Positions 11,081 through 20,419 of a stretch of 64,000 nucleotides of DNA are shown here, one piece after another. Each line of letters starts with the position of its first letter. The first letter of the stretch is position 1. The stretch covers positions 1 through 64,000 of the forward strand of contig JBLDXI010000040.1 in assembly GCA_047495785.1 (NCBI GenBank), in the 5' to 3' direction. The position numbers and the translations under genes were made by a program. The notes below the pieces were generated by a model that ran no database searches, was not told the origin of the DNA, and saw nothing but the letters and a program-made list of their open reading frames with translations. The stretch is from Lepidodermella squamata (Eukaryota; Gastrotricha).

Positions 11081-12052
11081 ATGGCAGATAACACAAGTGC
11101 TAAACCAGACGAAATACCGCCGCCTGAACCCGATAATTACCGATATCGGTTTTTTTCGGTAATACTCAAAATCGCGAAATCTGTCATCGCCGTTACGCAA
11201 CTTATCCTTGCCCATCTACTGGCCTTCGACTACATCAACCAGTCCGGGTGTCTAACGAAATGTGGAGCCAAGTTGCGTTGTTTCGACGAATGTTACCGAG
11301 CTACGATTCCGCTACTACCAAGCGTCATCGGCAGTTTGCTGTACCTATGCCTTGTGATTTCAAACAATCGGTACTTGATCACGAGAGTGAGTCTTGGATT
11401 CGAGATTCTAGTGCTTTTAGCCACATTAGCTTGCAATCTTGCTGCTCCGGCCATTATATTGGTACTCGATTACAGTTACGGATTAGATAAGTTCAACTAT
11501 GGACAGCTGCTAACGTTACCAGTATCTATGGCTTTACTTCTATCAATCAGTCTAATTTTGTGTCTCATCGAATTATTCTCGCGGAAGTGGCCGGAATCAA
11601 GCCGGAAGAATCATTTTGTTGCAAAGGAGATTTGCGGGATTTTTCACTGTTTACTGGCACTAATCATCGCCATTTCGGTACTTATCATCGAATTTCTTCA
11701 AATCAAGTCCGAAATCGACAAATCAGGCCTTAGAACGCAACAATTCACTTACCTCGATTGGATAGCGATTATTTTAGCAAATTGGCACTGTTTATTCTGC
11801 TTTGGCATTTCGAACTTCAAGTTACGCTTGCCAAAATTGAGGATTGTGCTAATTATTGTGGAATTGACGATCTTAATGGCCTTAACTGTGATTCTGCTGA
11901 ATTTGGCAAGCAGCATAATACCAAGAATGTCTGCAGTAGCAGCCATTGCCGCAATCGAACTAATTTTCCGGATTATTGACTTATTTATTAACGATTTCCT
12001 GGACTGTGTTATAAGCCGATTGTTTACTACATTGAATACACTACGCACCTGA
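11081..12052 (+). CDS. TM-family gene D, multi-pass membrane protein
   Basis: 323 aa, one exon, clear ATG. A short acidic N-terminus (PDEIPPPEPDNYRYRF) precedes about eight predicted membrane segments. After TM1 comes a Cys-rich loop (GCLTKCGAKLRCFDEC) with a CxxxC pair, a spacing also seen in genes B and F. A KWPESSRK stretch matches the NWP/KWP motif of B and C. Late in the protein LANWHCLFCFG holds the family W-H pair, but the following Leu-Pro is lost. Function unknown; the architecture suggests a plasma-membrane or organelle protein. It is first in a same-strand run D-C-B-A; gene C starts 117 bp downstream, with AATAAA between. I do not recognise the family. Confidence 0.8.
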   Translation: MADNTSAKPDEIPPPEPDNYRYRFFSVILKIAKSVIAVTQLILAHLLAFDYINQSGCLTKCGAKLRCFDECYRATIPLLPSVIGSLLYLCLVISNNRYLITRVSLGFEILVLLATLACNLAAPAIILVLDYSYGLDKFNYGQLLTLPVSMALLLSISLILCLIELFSRKWPESSRKNHFVAKEICGIFHCLLALIIAISVLIIEFLQIKSEIDKSGLRTQQFTYLDWIAIILANWHCLFCFGISNFKLRLPKLRIVLIIVELTILMALTVILLNLASSIIPRMSAVAAIAAIELIFRIIDLFINDFLDCVISRLFTTLNTLRT

Positions 12053-12168
12053 TGTTGCAGCAAAAAAAACATAAAACTACCTGTATGCATCATCGCGCCC
12101 GGTATTTTTACTATGATTATACCTGTTATTTACGTTCGCAATTCAAATAAACCCACCTTAATGCGCAG

Positions 12169-13227
12169 ATGTTCGCGTGTAATAAAAAACTGAATCATAA
12201 TAAAAAGCATATAAAATGCAACGGAAACGCGAAAAACATTCAAAAAATGCCTAATCTCATTTCGAAGAGAAAAAGCAGTGATATGCTGCATCTAAAGCTG
12301 TTCCAACTCGATCTGCATCCCGCAAGTTTCAAAATTGGCAATGAAGCAGCTCTCCAGAAGGCTTTTCCAGTTCACCGATTTCATCGGCTTGGTATTGCAA
12401 CGAAATTCCTTTCATGCTCACTGGCGATCGTTTTTACAGTTCTGATCTACAAGTTGGCGTTTGGCTATTCCAGTCATTTGAATCCTGTAATAGCACTATG
12501 CCTCGCATTTTCCTTGGTCTACACCCATTTCGCATTCAGTCGAGTTTTCAAGACAAAGTACGACCATCCTAAAATCGAATCTCGAGCTACTCTGGCTGGT
12601 TTTATCTTCGTTTTCATCACAATGGCAACGTCTTTGATTTGCCTTATTTTGACATGCATTGGGAACGAAAATTTACGCCAAGACTCATTACTCCCTCAAA
12701 TATCAAACTGGACTATGGGAGTGAATGGCCTTCAGTTCATTCTTCATTTCATCGAAGCTGCTAACCAAAATTGGCCGATCAATATTGACAGAATAGTGAG
12801 AAGGCGGAGGCAAAATGGGCTGCAGTTACTGCTGAAATGCAACCATTGCTATTTGTTAATTTTCGTGCTGAGTTTCACAACTTATTCCTACTTCCGTAGT
12901 TTCTACTTCGGAACATCCGTTGGCGATTCCTATTTCGGCGATTACGACAGTATTTGGTGGATTTTCTACCTAGTCTTGCCACTGGTTTATCTTCAGTACA
13001 TTTTGACAGTCGCCCTGATTTCAGCTGTTTCCACTCGACAAATTTCGGCGATGAAGCATTTAGGACTTGTATTCTACGTATCTGGCATGATTGTTATGTC
13101 TGCTGCGACAATTTCCGCTTGGATGTTCTTTCCAGTGGCACTACAAGCCGCGCCTGTTGTTATCACGCTGGCCTTAGCCCAGTGGATGGGCGATACTAGC
13201 ACTCTTTTTCCTATCACGAGGCAATGA
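12169..13227 (+). CDS. TM-family gene C, multi-pass membrane protein
   Basis: 352 aa, single exon. The first 70 residues are hydrophilic and Lys/Asn-rich, then about eight membrane segments follow. EAANQNWPINIDRIVRRRRQ contains the NWP motif followed by an Arg cluster, the same place as in B and D. It lacks the W-H-x-LP signature; the corresponding segment reads IFYLVLPLVYLQYILT, so C is the most diverged member. The ATG at 12169 directly follows GCGCAG; an in-frame ATG 26 codons later (MPNLISKRK) is an alternative start. An AATAAA lies about 30 bp after the stop. Function unknown. Confidence 0.75.
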   Translation: MFACNKKLNHNKKHIKCNGNAKNIQKMPNLISKRKSSDMLHLKLFQLDLHPASFKIGNEAALQKAFPVHRFHRLGIATKFLSCSLAIVFTVLIYKLAFGYSSHLNPVIALCLAFSLVYTHFAFSRVFKTKYDHPKIESRATLAGFIFVFITMATSLICLILTCIGNENLRQDSLLPQISNWTMGVNGLQFILHFIEAANQNWPINIDRIVRRRRQNGLQLLLKCNHCYLLIFVLSFTTYSYFRSFYFGTSVGDSYFGDYDSIWWIFYLVLPLVYLQYILTVALISAVSTRQISAMKHLGLVFYVSGMIVMSAATISAWMFFPVALQAAPVVITLALAQWMGDTSTLFPITRQ

Positions 13228-13420
13228 TGCATTTGTTTTTATCGAAAATCAGGAAAATAAAACGGTTTTGTTTCTAAACTCTCGAATTTTTTTCCGCGGA
13301 ACAAAAAACAAAGGCAAATTTGAAAAATATGAAATACTGAAATTGCATGCATTCTTTAGGATCTTGAAATAACTCTAATATTAACCTGAAACAATCAGGG
13401 GAATTCCTTTCTTACTTGTC

Positions 13421-14755
13421 ATGAGGAAATCAGTTGAACTTCAGCCACGTGATCGATTCTCCGGCGATTCTGCGGCTGGCAGCCTGTCTATTTCAGACCT
13501 AACCATCGAATCAGTAATAGACAGCCGTAAAACATCGACAGAATCCGTCATTACCTTCGCCGAACAAGAACCACCAGTCCATCGAAATCCTAAAAAGGCC
13601 AAATCTATCAAAACCGTATCGTGCATTGTTTCACTGCTCGCCTTAGCCTTTACCTTCACAACGGCTTTCAACTACTTCAACGCATCACCTTGTCTCGCTG
13701 CTTGCAGCAACTTGAACTCGAAACACAAGTACCAAGATGAGGATTTCGAACCTGTCAAAATTGACTGTGAGGTTAAATGTCTGTCAAATGTCTCTTCCTT
13801 ACTCAAATTTTGTGTTTTCGCTGTGCTCTTCAATTGCTGTTTCTCGTTTTCACTTCTATCAATCGAAGATCGCTATTACTCTCAGATAAGAGTTGTCACT
13901 CTATTCTTCACATATTTAGCAAACGCATGTCTTCAATGTTCGGCAACTGCGGTGTTATTCGTTATCCTTAGCCGGGAAAAGGATGGCTCAAAATATCATC
14001 TACGGCCCTTTCTCGACAAATTTTGGCCGGCTGTTGTAGCTCTAGGTTTCGAAGGTGTGTCAGTTTTACTCATATTTCTCGATTTACTCAACCATAATTG
14101 GCCTGGTTTCTTCGGGAAGCCGAAAGCCGTACCTGGGAATCGCAAGTTAGACACCCTATCTCTCTACAGAAAAGGCTTATACGTGAAGAATCTTCCCACA
14201 ATAATGAAAACCATAAATTGTACCTTTGGATGTATTGCGATGGTCATTCTTATTTCAAACAGCTTCTCAACATCTTTCGATAGAGATTTTAAGGAGGAGT
14301 TTTTAATAAAAACTAATCAATCGGAGAAATGTTTAGACACATCAGTTTTCGGAGAGGAAAATTTGACTAGGCTATACGAATTTCTATCGAATTTCGACCC
14401 GATTTGCTTCAGAGATGATTCAGACCTGCAAGATATGACAATGTTCGCAGTTATTTTCTCGCTAACCCTATGGCATACTCTGTTGAGCCTCGCAATTTTA
14501 CCCCAACGTAATCGTTATTTGAGTATCCACCATTTTTACGTAGCAATTGTTGCCTATACGTTTGAAGCCATTGTTTTGGGTCTGCTCTCTGTCCTAAGTT
14601 GGGCAGTGTATCGACACGTTTTGGGCAGGTCTTTGTGGAACGATATTCCAGAGTCAATTTCTTTGTTGCTTTTCCTGTATCCGACTGCATTTATTGTCTG
14701 GATTTTAGACTTTGCTCTCCGCATGACTTGTTGCGATATTTTATGTTGTGCTTAG
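13421..14755 (+). CDS. TM-family gene B, longest family member
   Basis: 444 aa, single exon. A Ser/Thr-rich cytosolic-type N-terminus of about 60 residues precedes TM1. The first loop carries CLAAC and CEVKC pairs, comparable with gene D and gene F. NHNWPGFFGKPK provides the NWP motif mid-protein. A long loop with N-glycosylation sequons (NQS, NLT) follows, then the family signature TLWHTLLSLAILPQRNRY (W-H-x7-L-P) in a late membrane segment. About eight membrane spans in total. The TAG stop is followed after two bases by AATAAA, and gene A begins only about 50 bp further on, a spacing typical of operons or very compact genes. Function unknown. Confidence 0.8.
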   Translation: MRKSVELQPRDRFSGDSAAGSLSISDLTIESVIDSRKTSTESVITFAEQEPPVHRNPKKAKSIKTVSCIVSLLALAFTFTTAFNYFNASPCLAACSNLNSKHKYQDEDFEPVKIDCEVKCLSNVSSLLKFCVFAVLFNCCFSFSLLSIEDRYYSQIRVVTLFFTYLANACLQCSATAVLFVILSREKDGSKYHLRPFLDKFWPAVVALGFEGVSVLLIFLDLLNHNWPGFFGKPKAVPGNRKLDTLSLYRKGLYVKNLPTIMKTINCTFGCIAMVILISNSFSTSFDRDFKEEFLIKTNQSEKCLDTSVFGEENLTRLYEFLSNFDPICFRDDSDLQDMTMFAVIFSLTLWHTLLSLAILPQRNRYLSIHHFYVAIVAYTFEAIVLGLLSVLSWAVYRHVLGRSLWNDIPESISLLLFLYPTAFIVWILDFALRMTCCDILCCA

Positions 14756-14804
14756 CAATAAAATACGTCTAGCCATATTTTTTTATAATTTTTCCCGAGG
14801 TAAA

Positions 14805-15836
14805 ATGTCGAGTATCTATGAGAATCTTGAGTATTTTTCGACAATGGAACAAACGAACGATGACGCTCCTATTTTCCCTGGACCTAAGCCTTACTACGAA
14901 AGGTACCGAGTAAAGGTTCTAGCAATATGCGCAAATGCTGGACGATGTCTATCGAGCTTTATCAATTTCGCATTGGCCTCAGCTGCAGTTTTCTACTCAT
15001 TGAATGAAAGATGCTTGGAATCTTCAGCCCCTGAACAGCTTCATCAAGTTTGGGCGAGTTTCGGAGTCCTAATCCCGATTTTCGCTTATTCGGCCTATGC
15101 ATTTGGAGTTGCGACCAATTTCAAATACCAATCCTCTGGAAATGTTATCGATATTATTGGCCTGAATGCATTTTTCACGGTAACACTAGGCCTTGGATTT
15201 ATTGCAGAATTTCATTTTCGCCATTTCTTCACTCGAGGGGAGTCGGACGTTTGCATCTTAGCAGCGATCACTTCAACCGCGATAAGTTTGGCAATTCAAA
15301 TCGTTCAGTTCGTGAATTTCAACTACAAGCAATCGTTTGACGTCGATATTCAAGAGCAGAATCTAGCTGTTCATAACGCTACGTTTTGCGCTTATTCCAA
15401 AAATTTGAGCCGAAACTCGAAACTTCTGCACTCAACCTTCACTTTGCTGGCCTTGTTGATTATAACCTTCCATCGCGTTAGTTTGGAAGTTTTTCGATGT
15501 GAACCAATGGATTTTGAAGCTGACTTCTTCGTCTTTGGACTTCTAGCCTGGCATTTCCTAATTGGAATGATGATTCTGCCGAATAGTTCAATGTATCGTG
15601 GTGCTTGGGAGGTGAAACTTGTGGCTTGTTTTCATTTGGTCGAACTTCCTGTCCTAATCAGCTGTATCATATTCACGCTAGTCGGTGATCGGAGGACTCA
15701 TTTCTACTTCCAGCCAGTTGCTGTAGCGCTGATTATTGCGGAACTGGTCGCCTGGACGCTGGAATTTGGAGCGAGGCTTTACAAGGGAATCAGCTGTATC
15801 CGCATTGAAAACCGAGTTCGCGTCTCTGCCTTTTGA
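14805..15836 (+). CDS. TM-family gene A, multi-pass membrane protein
   Basis: 344 aa, single exon; ATG chosen at 14805 because upstream in-frame sequence contains none. The N-terminal motif YYERYR just before TM1 is shared with gene E (YKRYR) and the pseudogene at 26744. Predicted spans lie at roughly residues 37-65, 85-105, 118-138, 150-172, 215-232, 245-262, 275-300 and 308-330. The signature LLAWHFLIGMMILPNSSMYR (W-H-x7-L-P) lies in span six. The open frame here shows that the one-base-shorter left-arm copy is the broken or mis-sequenced one. Function unknown. It closes the D-C-B-A run. Confidence 0.82.
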   Translation: MSSIYENLEYFSTMEQTNDDAPIFPGPKPYYERYRVKVLAICANAGRCLSSFINFALASAAVFYSLNERCLESSAPEQLHQVWASFGVLIPIFAYSAYAFGVATNFKYQSSGNVIDIIGLNAFFTVTLGLGFIAEFHFRHFFTRGESDVCILAAITSTAISLAIQIVQFVNFNYKQSFDVDIQEQNLAVHNATFCAYSKNLSRNSKLLHSTFTLLALLIITFHRVSLEVFRCEPMDFEADFFVFGLLAWHFLIGMMILPNSSMYRGAWEVKLVACFHLVELPVLISCIIFTLVGDRRTHFYFQPVAVALIIAELVAWTLEFGARLYKGISCIRIENRVRVSAF

Positions 15837-15837
15837 A

Positions 15838-16302
15838 ATTAAGATGACCCAAGATCCAAGATGAAAGACATAACTTATTTAATTTGGAGAAATGCGTCTA
15901 ATAAATCGTTAAAATCATGTTCGAACGAATTTTGAACTCCAGCCTTGGAAGCATTCTTGAGACGCAAGATGCAAACTGAAACTGAAAAATCATAGCATCG
16001 GTTGCCAAGGGTCTGGTTATCATTATCTGTCTGGTTTCTTGGGTTGCTATTCACCGCCAAGGTCCGAACTTTCGATAAGAACTTGGGAGAACAACAGAAC
16101 TGCCATGAAACACTACTGGGGTTCCAGTTAGAAACATGATCTAAACATCTCATCGAGAAATCAATCATGACTTCAATAATACGTGATAGAAACTTGCATC
16201 AAGATCTCAGAATGCAGGCAAGCAATCAATGTTAAATTCTGTATAAACTATTGTCAGTTTCAATCGGAGAGTTATCAAAAACGAGGCAAATGCAAAACGT
16301 TC
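15838..16302. other. Intergenic, right arm
   Basis: Mirror of 1436-1900. No coding homology seen. Confidence 0.5.
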
Positions 16303-16545
16303 TTATTTTGCTTGCGCCTTGATCCGCCGCTCCCGCTCGACCTGCCGCGCTTTGCCGAGGACAGCACTCCGTTCGCGACGGGGAAACTTTTCCAGCCAAT
16401 TTGTTCCATACTTTCGGCAGCGTTCCAGCCAATACCTGACCGTGACGGTCGACGGCTTCCTTGGCGGATCAAGATCTTTGCAATAGAGCAGGAATGGCTC
16501 CAAAGACTCCATCTCCTCCTTTGACCAATTAGTTCGCCATTTTTC
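16303..16545 (-). CDS. SANT/Myb-like terminal exon (right arm copy)
   Basis: Mirror copy of 1193-1435 with the same acceptor and stop. On this side too, the sequence just upstream is low-complexity and then the truncated reverse transcriptase, so the junction between the exon and the retrotransposon predates the duplication. Confidence 0.35.
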   Translation of the reverse strand, partial: EKWRTNWSKEEMESLEPFLLYCKDLDPPRKPSTVTVRYWLERCRKYGTNWLEKFPRRERSAVLGKARQVERERRIKAQAK

Positions 16546-18075
16546 TAAAAGGGATTCAAGAAACAAACAAGACAGGCTGAGAGACATGCAAACGATTGAC
16601 GTGCCACGAATCCGAATATGGGGATGGCGGGGCCTGCAGAGAAACCGCCGACGGATCCACCACAGGAGCCAACACAGGCTGAGAGACAGGCTGGTGTGAC
16701 AATCGCAATTTTCCACGACTTGGGTACGTAGCCCGTGTTTAGACTGAGCTCGAAGAGCCGGCGCATGTGGCTAAGGAGACTATTTCCTCCGTTTTTTAGC
16801 AGAACGTTTGAGACTTCATCGTGGCCGGGTGCCTTGAAGTTTTTCAATTTCTTGAGGAGTGTCTTCAGAGAAGACTTCGGTAAGCGGACGTTTAGCGAGC
16901 CAGGTATAGCAGCCAAGGGGCTTGTCTTCTCGGAGCTCTCAACTCCTTCGTCTACTGTTGCCCAAAACTTCTGAGTTGCGGGGGAATCTGAGGTTTTGGC
17001 AGGCGCGGAAACAACTTTGGCGAAGGTCTTAGCTATCAGCTCAGCTTTTGCATTGCTGTGAATCACCGCCTTGCCTAGCGATGTCTTCAGACCTGGAAGC
17101 GGCCGTCTGCGTTGTTTCTTGTTCAGCAATCTGGAGGCTGCGGACCATGCAGGTCTCGGGTTGTGGTTATTGAAGTTTTTTGCAATTGATTTGAGGCATC
17201 TTTCGCAGTCTTTACGATTCTCCTCGCCGACAAGGTTTGCAATTTTCTTCGTGATCATGTTAAGTGCTGTTTTTACGTAGGAGCTGCTGGTTTCGCAATG
17301 CAGCTGTTGAAGTTCGTTGCGCTGCTGTAGTGCTGTTGCGATCGGCTTCGTTAGTTTCCAGCCTTGGATTGCATTTGCCTTGCAGATTGGAATGGACTCT
17401 GACGCAGCCTGTTTTATGGCTGTAACTATTGCCTCGAGATACTCGTCGATTTTAGTTGTAGGGTCGCCCGGCTGTGGGATTTTTGGGTCGGCCAGCTCGC
17501 GTAGCCAATATGACAGACGTTTCCTGAATTTGGGCCAATTTGCATGGTTGAAGTTGTATCTCTTCTCTTCAGAGTCCGACTCCATCCGCTTAGTTACACT
17601 GTCGACGTTTATTTCGATACGAATAGCGTTGTGGTCACTGCCGTATTTAGCATGAACGGTAGGTTTGGCAGCCATCAGGGCACGTCCTTCAGTATTCGCC
17701 AGCCAAATATCAATCTGTCGTCCAACTTTATTTGCCGAGTAGTGTGTCGGTACGCCAGTACTCAGTAGATGGTGTCCTTCGCTTTCGAGCCAGTAAGCCA
17801 GTGTCGTACCAGCTGCGTTGTTGATCTTGCCGCCAGTGAATAAACGTGAGTGCCAGGCATTTAGGTCTCCGCCAAAAATTGCTGGCGTGTGGTTGCTATT
17901 ATAGAACAAACCTCCAAGGACACTGTCGAGGAAAGACGTGTCGAGTTCCTCGCTTGGAGATCGATAGCCTGTAGCTAAAATTAGATCAATATTGGATTTG
18001 GTAATGATGCGGAGGGCTAGCCATTCGCTAGCGTCTGTGTGATAGGAAAAGAGCTCGCCGACTACTCGAATGCTA

Positions 18076-19978
18076 CAGGGTGTTTCAGAACTCGCGCACT
18101 ATATGAATAGCATGCGGCAAATGCGCGCACATTGTTATGCGCATACACTATTATACGCGTATACTATTTTACCTATAAATGTACCACACACTACTGTAGT
18201 CAGCGTATAAAATATGCGTAATACATAAATGTACAGCATACATAATAGCACTGCCGTAGTTATTTTCTGGTGGAAACCTTCGAGCCTCGATAAATTTGAG
18301 CCGAGTTTCATTGAATATCTTTTTTATTTCGAGGATGATGTCATGTTTTTCTGAAACATGCTGATTGATTGGACTCTGAAGCGAGCGGTTTCAAAACAAT
18401 TTCTCAAATTCCGTGGCTGGATATTTCAGAAATTGATGATTTCTGAGAAAATTCTGATTTTACTTGATGTTGAATTTGTCGAAATATCGCAAGGAGACGC
18501 ATGTCAAACGACGCGAAAACCGTCGTAGAGAGGCCGTTTTTCGCTACAACCGGGTCAACTTTACAACCCTCCCTCTTGAATACCCGTGGATGGATTTTTG
18601 ATTTCTTGACATCGTTGGATAGCCCAAGATGAGCTCTACAAGGCTGGTTGGTCGCGCAAAATTTCTATCCACGGACATCGCAAGGAGACGCATGTCAAAC
18701 GACGCGAAAACCGTCGTAGAGAGGCCGTTTTTCGCTACAACCGGGTCAACTTTACAACCCTCCCTCTTGAATACCCGTAATGGATTTTTGATTTCTTGAC
18801 ATCGTTGGATAGCCCAAGATGAGCTCTACAAGGCTGGTTGGTCGCGCAAAATTTCTATCCACGGACATCGCAAGGAGACGCATGTCAAACGACGCGAAAA
18901 CCGTCGTAGAGAGGCCGTTTTTCGCTACAACCGGGTCAACTTTACAACCCTCCCTCTTGAATACCCGTAATGGATTTTTGATTTCTTGACATCGTTGGAT
19001 AGCCCAAGATGAGCTCTACAAGGCTGGTTGGTCGCGCAAAATTTCTATCCACGGACATCGCAAGGAGACGCATGTCAAACGACGCGAAAACCGTCGAAGA
19101 GAGGCCGTTTTTCGCCCGCAAACGGGTCATCTTCGGGACCCTCCCTCTAAGAATTCCGTGGATGGATTTTCGATTTCTTGACATCGTTAGAAAGCCCAAG
19201 AGCTGGTCTACCAGGCTGGTTTGTCGCGCCGAAAGTCTATCCACAGGGTTCGTAAGGAATCGCATGTCAAATGTCACAAAAATCGTCGTAGTTGGGCCGT
19301 TTAAGGTAACGTCAATGTTTTGGCGTCCATTCTTATGCAAGTGGTAAACGACATTTTCCCGTGGAAGCGACTGAGCTTTTGCTTTCAAATTTTAGCTCAC
19401 AGAAATTTTTAAACTCAATCAGAGTGATGCAACATTACCTTTACTCACGACTTTTTTCACTTCCTCTCAATTTTTACTGCTCTTTTCAAGAGTGAATGAA
19501 CGTGAAATCAAATTCATGGAATAAAACAACAGCAACGGCGTAAAAATCACATTGTCTGGAATAATTTTCATCATATTTGTATTGGAAACTCGAAATTTAT
19601 TCATAGCCGCATTAAGAACCTGTCCTGTTGGAAGTTTCTTCATTGAGAAATCGGCAAATTTCCAGATATTTTGCAAGAACAAGTCTTATTTCCTAGCGAT
19701 ATCCCCATTACTGCAGCAGCGTAACGGTATATACGAGTTCGATTTGCGCATGTTATAATGCGCGCATACCGCTTGCACGCCATATGGGACGTATAACGCC
19801 AACTACATAGCATATACGCATTACACGCATTACCGTTTGCGCTAGCCGCGCCTTATACTATGCAAAAATATAAACATATGTGCGCGGAATGTATGCGCAG
19901 CGCGCGCACGTTTACTCAGGATACCAAGGCAACCATTTGCCGCAGGTTATTTTAGTGCGCAAGTTCTGAAACACCCTG
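18076..19978. mobile_element. Mariner-like non-autonomous DNA element (1903 bp) with TA duplication
   Basis: The ends are inverted repeats, TACAGGGTGTTTCAGAACTC on the left and the complement of GCAAGTTCTGAAACACCCTGTA on the right, with TA on both sides. The CAGGGTGT terminus and TA target are those of the Tc1/mariner superfamily. No transposase frame is visible. Subterminal zones are rich in ATGCGC/GCGCAT and ATACGC/GCGTAT motifs. The interior holds four 190 bp tandem units. It sits inside the Jockey ORF2, so it inserted after that element. Confidence 0.85.
18486..19250. repeat. 190 bp tandem repeat inside the mariner-like element
   Basis: Units start at 18486, 18677, 18867 and 19057 (spacing 191, 190, 190) and a fifth partial one follows near 19247. 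Units one to three are nearly identical; the fourth is diverged by many substitutions. Each begins ATCGCAAGGAGACGCATGTC. An open minus-strand frame across units three and four is probably chance. Confidence 0.9.
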
Positions 19979-20419
19979 TATTTTTAACCAAGATGGCCGC
20001 TCCGCCATAGCTTTGGCTATCATCAGAGACTCGGATCGAGCTATTAGAAGGGTAGCTTCGATCCACTCGGAACATTGTATAACCAGGTAATTCAAAAGTG
20101 TAATTTTTAGCTAGGTGCGTCTCATTTAGAAATATAATGTCAGCTTTCAACTCTTTTGCTAGTAACATGAGTTCTTTGCGCTTTCTTTTGCAGGACCTGC
20201 AGTTCCACTGAACAATGATTAGCATTTCGCGGGAGTAAAATGAAAAGCGAGTTAAGTTAAATTAAACGAACGATAAAAGGTGGTGAGTTAAAGAAGAGGA
20301 AAACTGTTTGTCTGCCTAAATAAAAAAAGGGTTTATTAAGGTTACTTTGGGTCGATTTGATTTGATTGCTCTGTAGATTCCATGCCGCAGTTTTGAGAGT
20401 CAGCTTCCGGGCCCCAGTC

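Larger units (their letters stand above)
9213..17721 (-). repeat. Right arm of giant inverted repeat (palindrome)
   Basis: Mirror copy of the left arm. Gene order from the centre outward is D, C, B, A, SANT-like exon, retrotransposon. Beyond 17721 the retrotransposon continues toward its 5' end, so this arm keeps the native junction, while the left arm ends abruptly at position 17. The right copy keeps gene A open, whereas the left copy is frameshifted. This suggests the right arm is the template or the more accurate copy. Confidence 0.95.
16697..20225 (-). pseudogene. Jockey-clade LINE ORF2 (endonuclease + start of RT), interrupted
   Basis: The frame starts at ATG 20225 with an APE-type endonuclease: IVQWNCRSC (N motif), FLNETHL (catalytic Glu), GGDLNAWH (D-x-N) and SDHNAI near the palindrome edge, then a linker and the first RT block ending YVPKSWKIAIVTP. 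The catalytic RT motifs and 3' end are absent. It is split at 18074/19980 by a mariner-like element; removing that element with one TA rejoins the frame. Known Jockey elements copy themselves by target-primed reverse transcription; this copy cannot, since it lacks the RT core. It pairs with ORF1 at 20420-22005. The part below 17722 is shared with the left arm. Confidence 0.88.

Noticed and set aside
18942-19388. 148-codon minus-strand open frame across the tandem repeat
   Set aside because: It is made of two diverged copies of the 190 bp repeat with no domain; openness follows from the repeat phase, not from coding selection.
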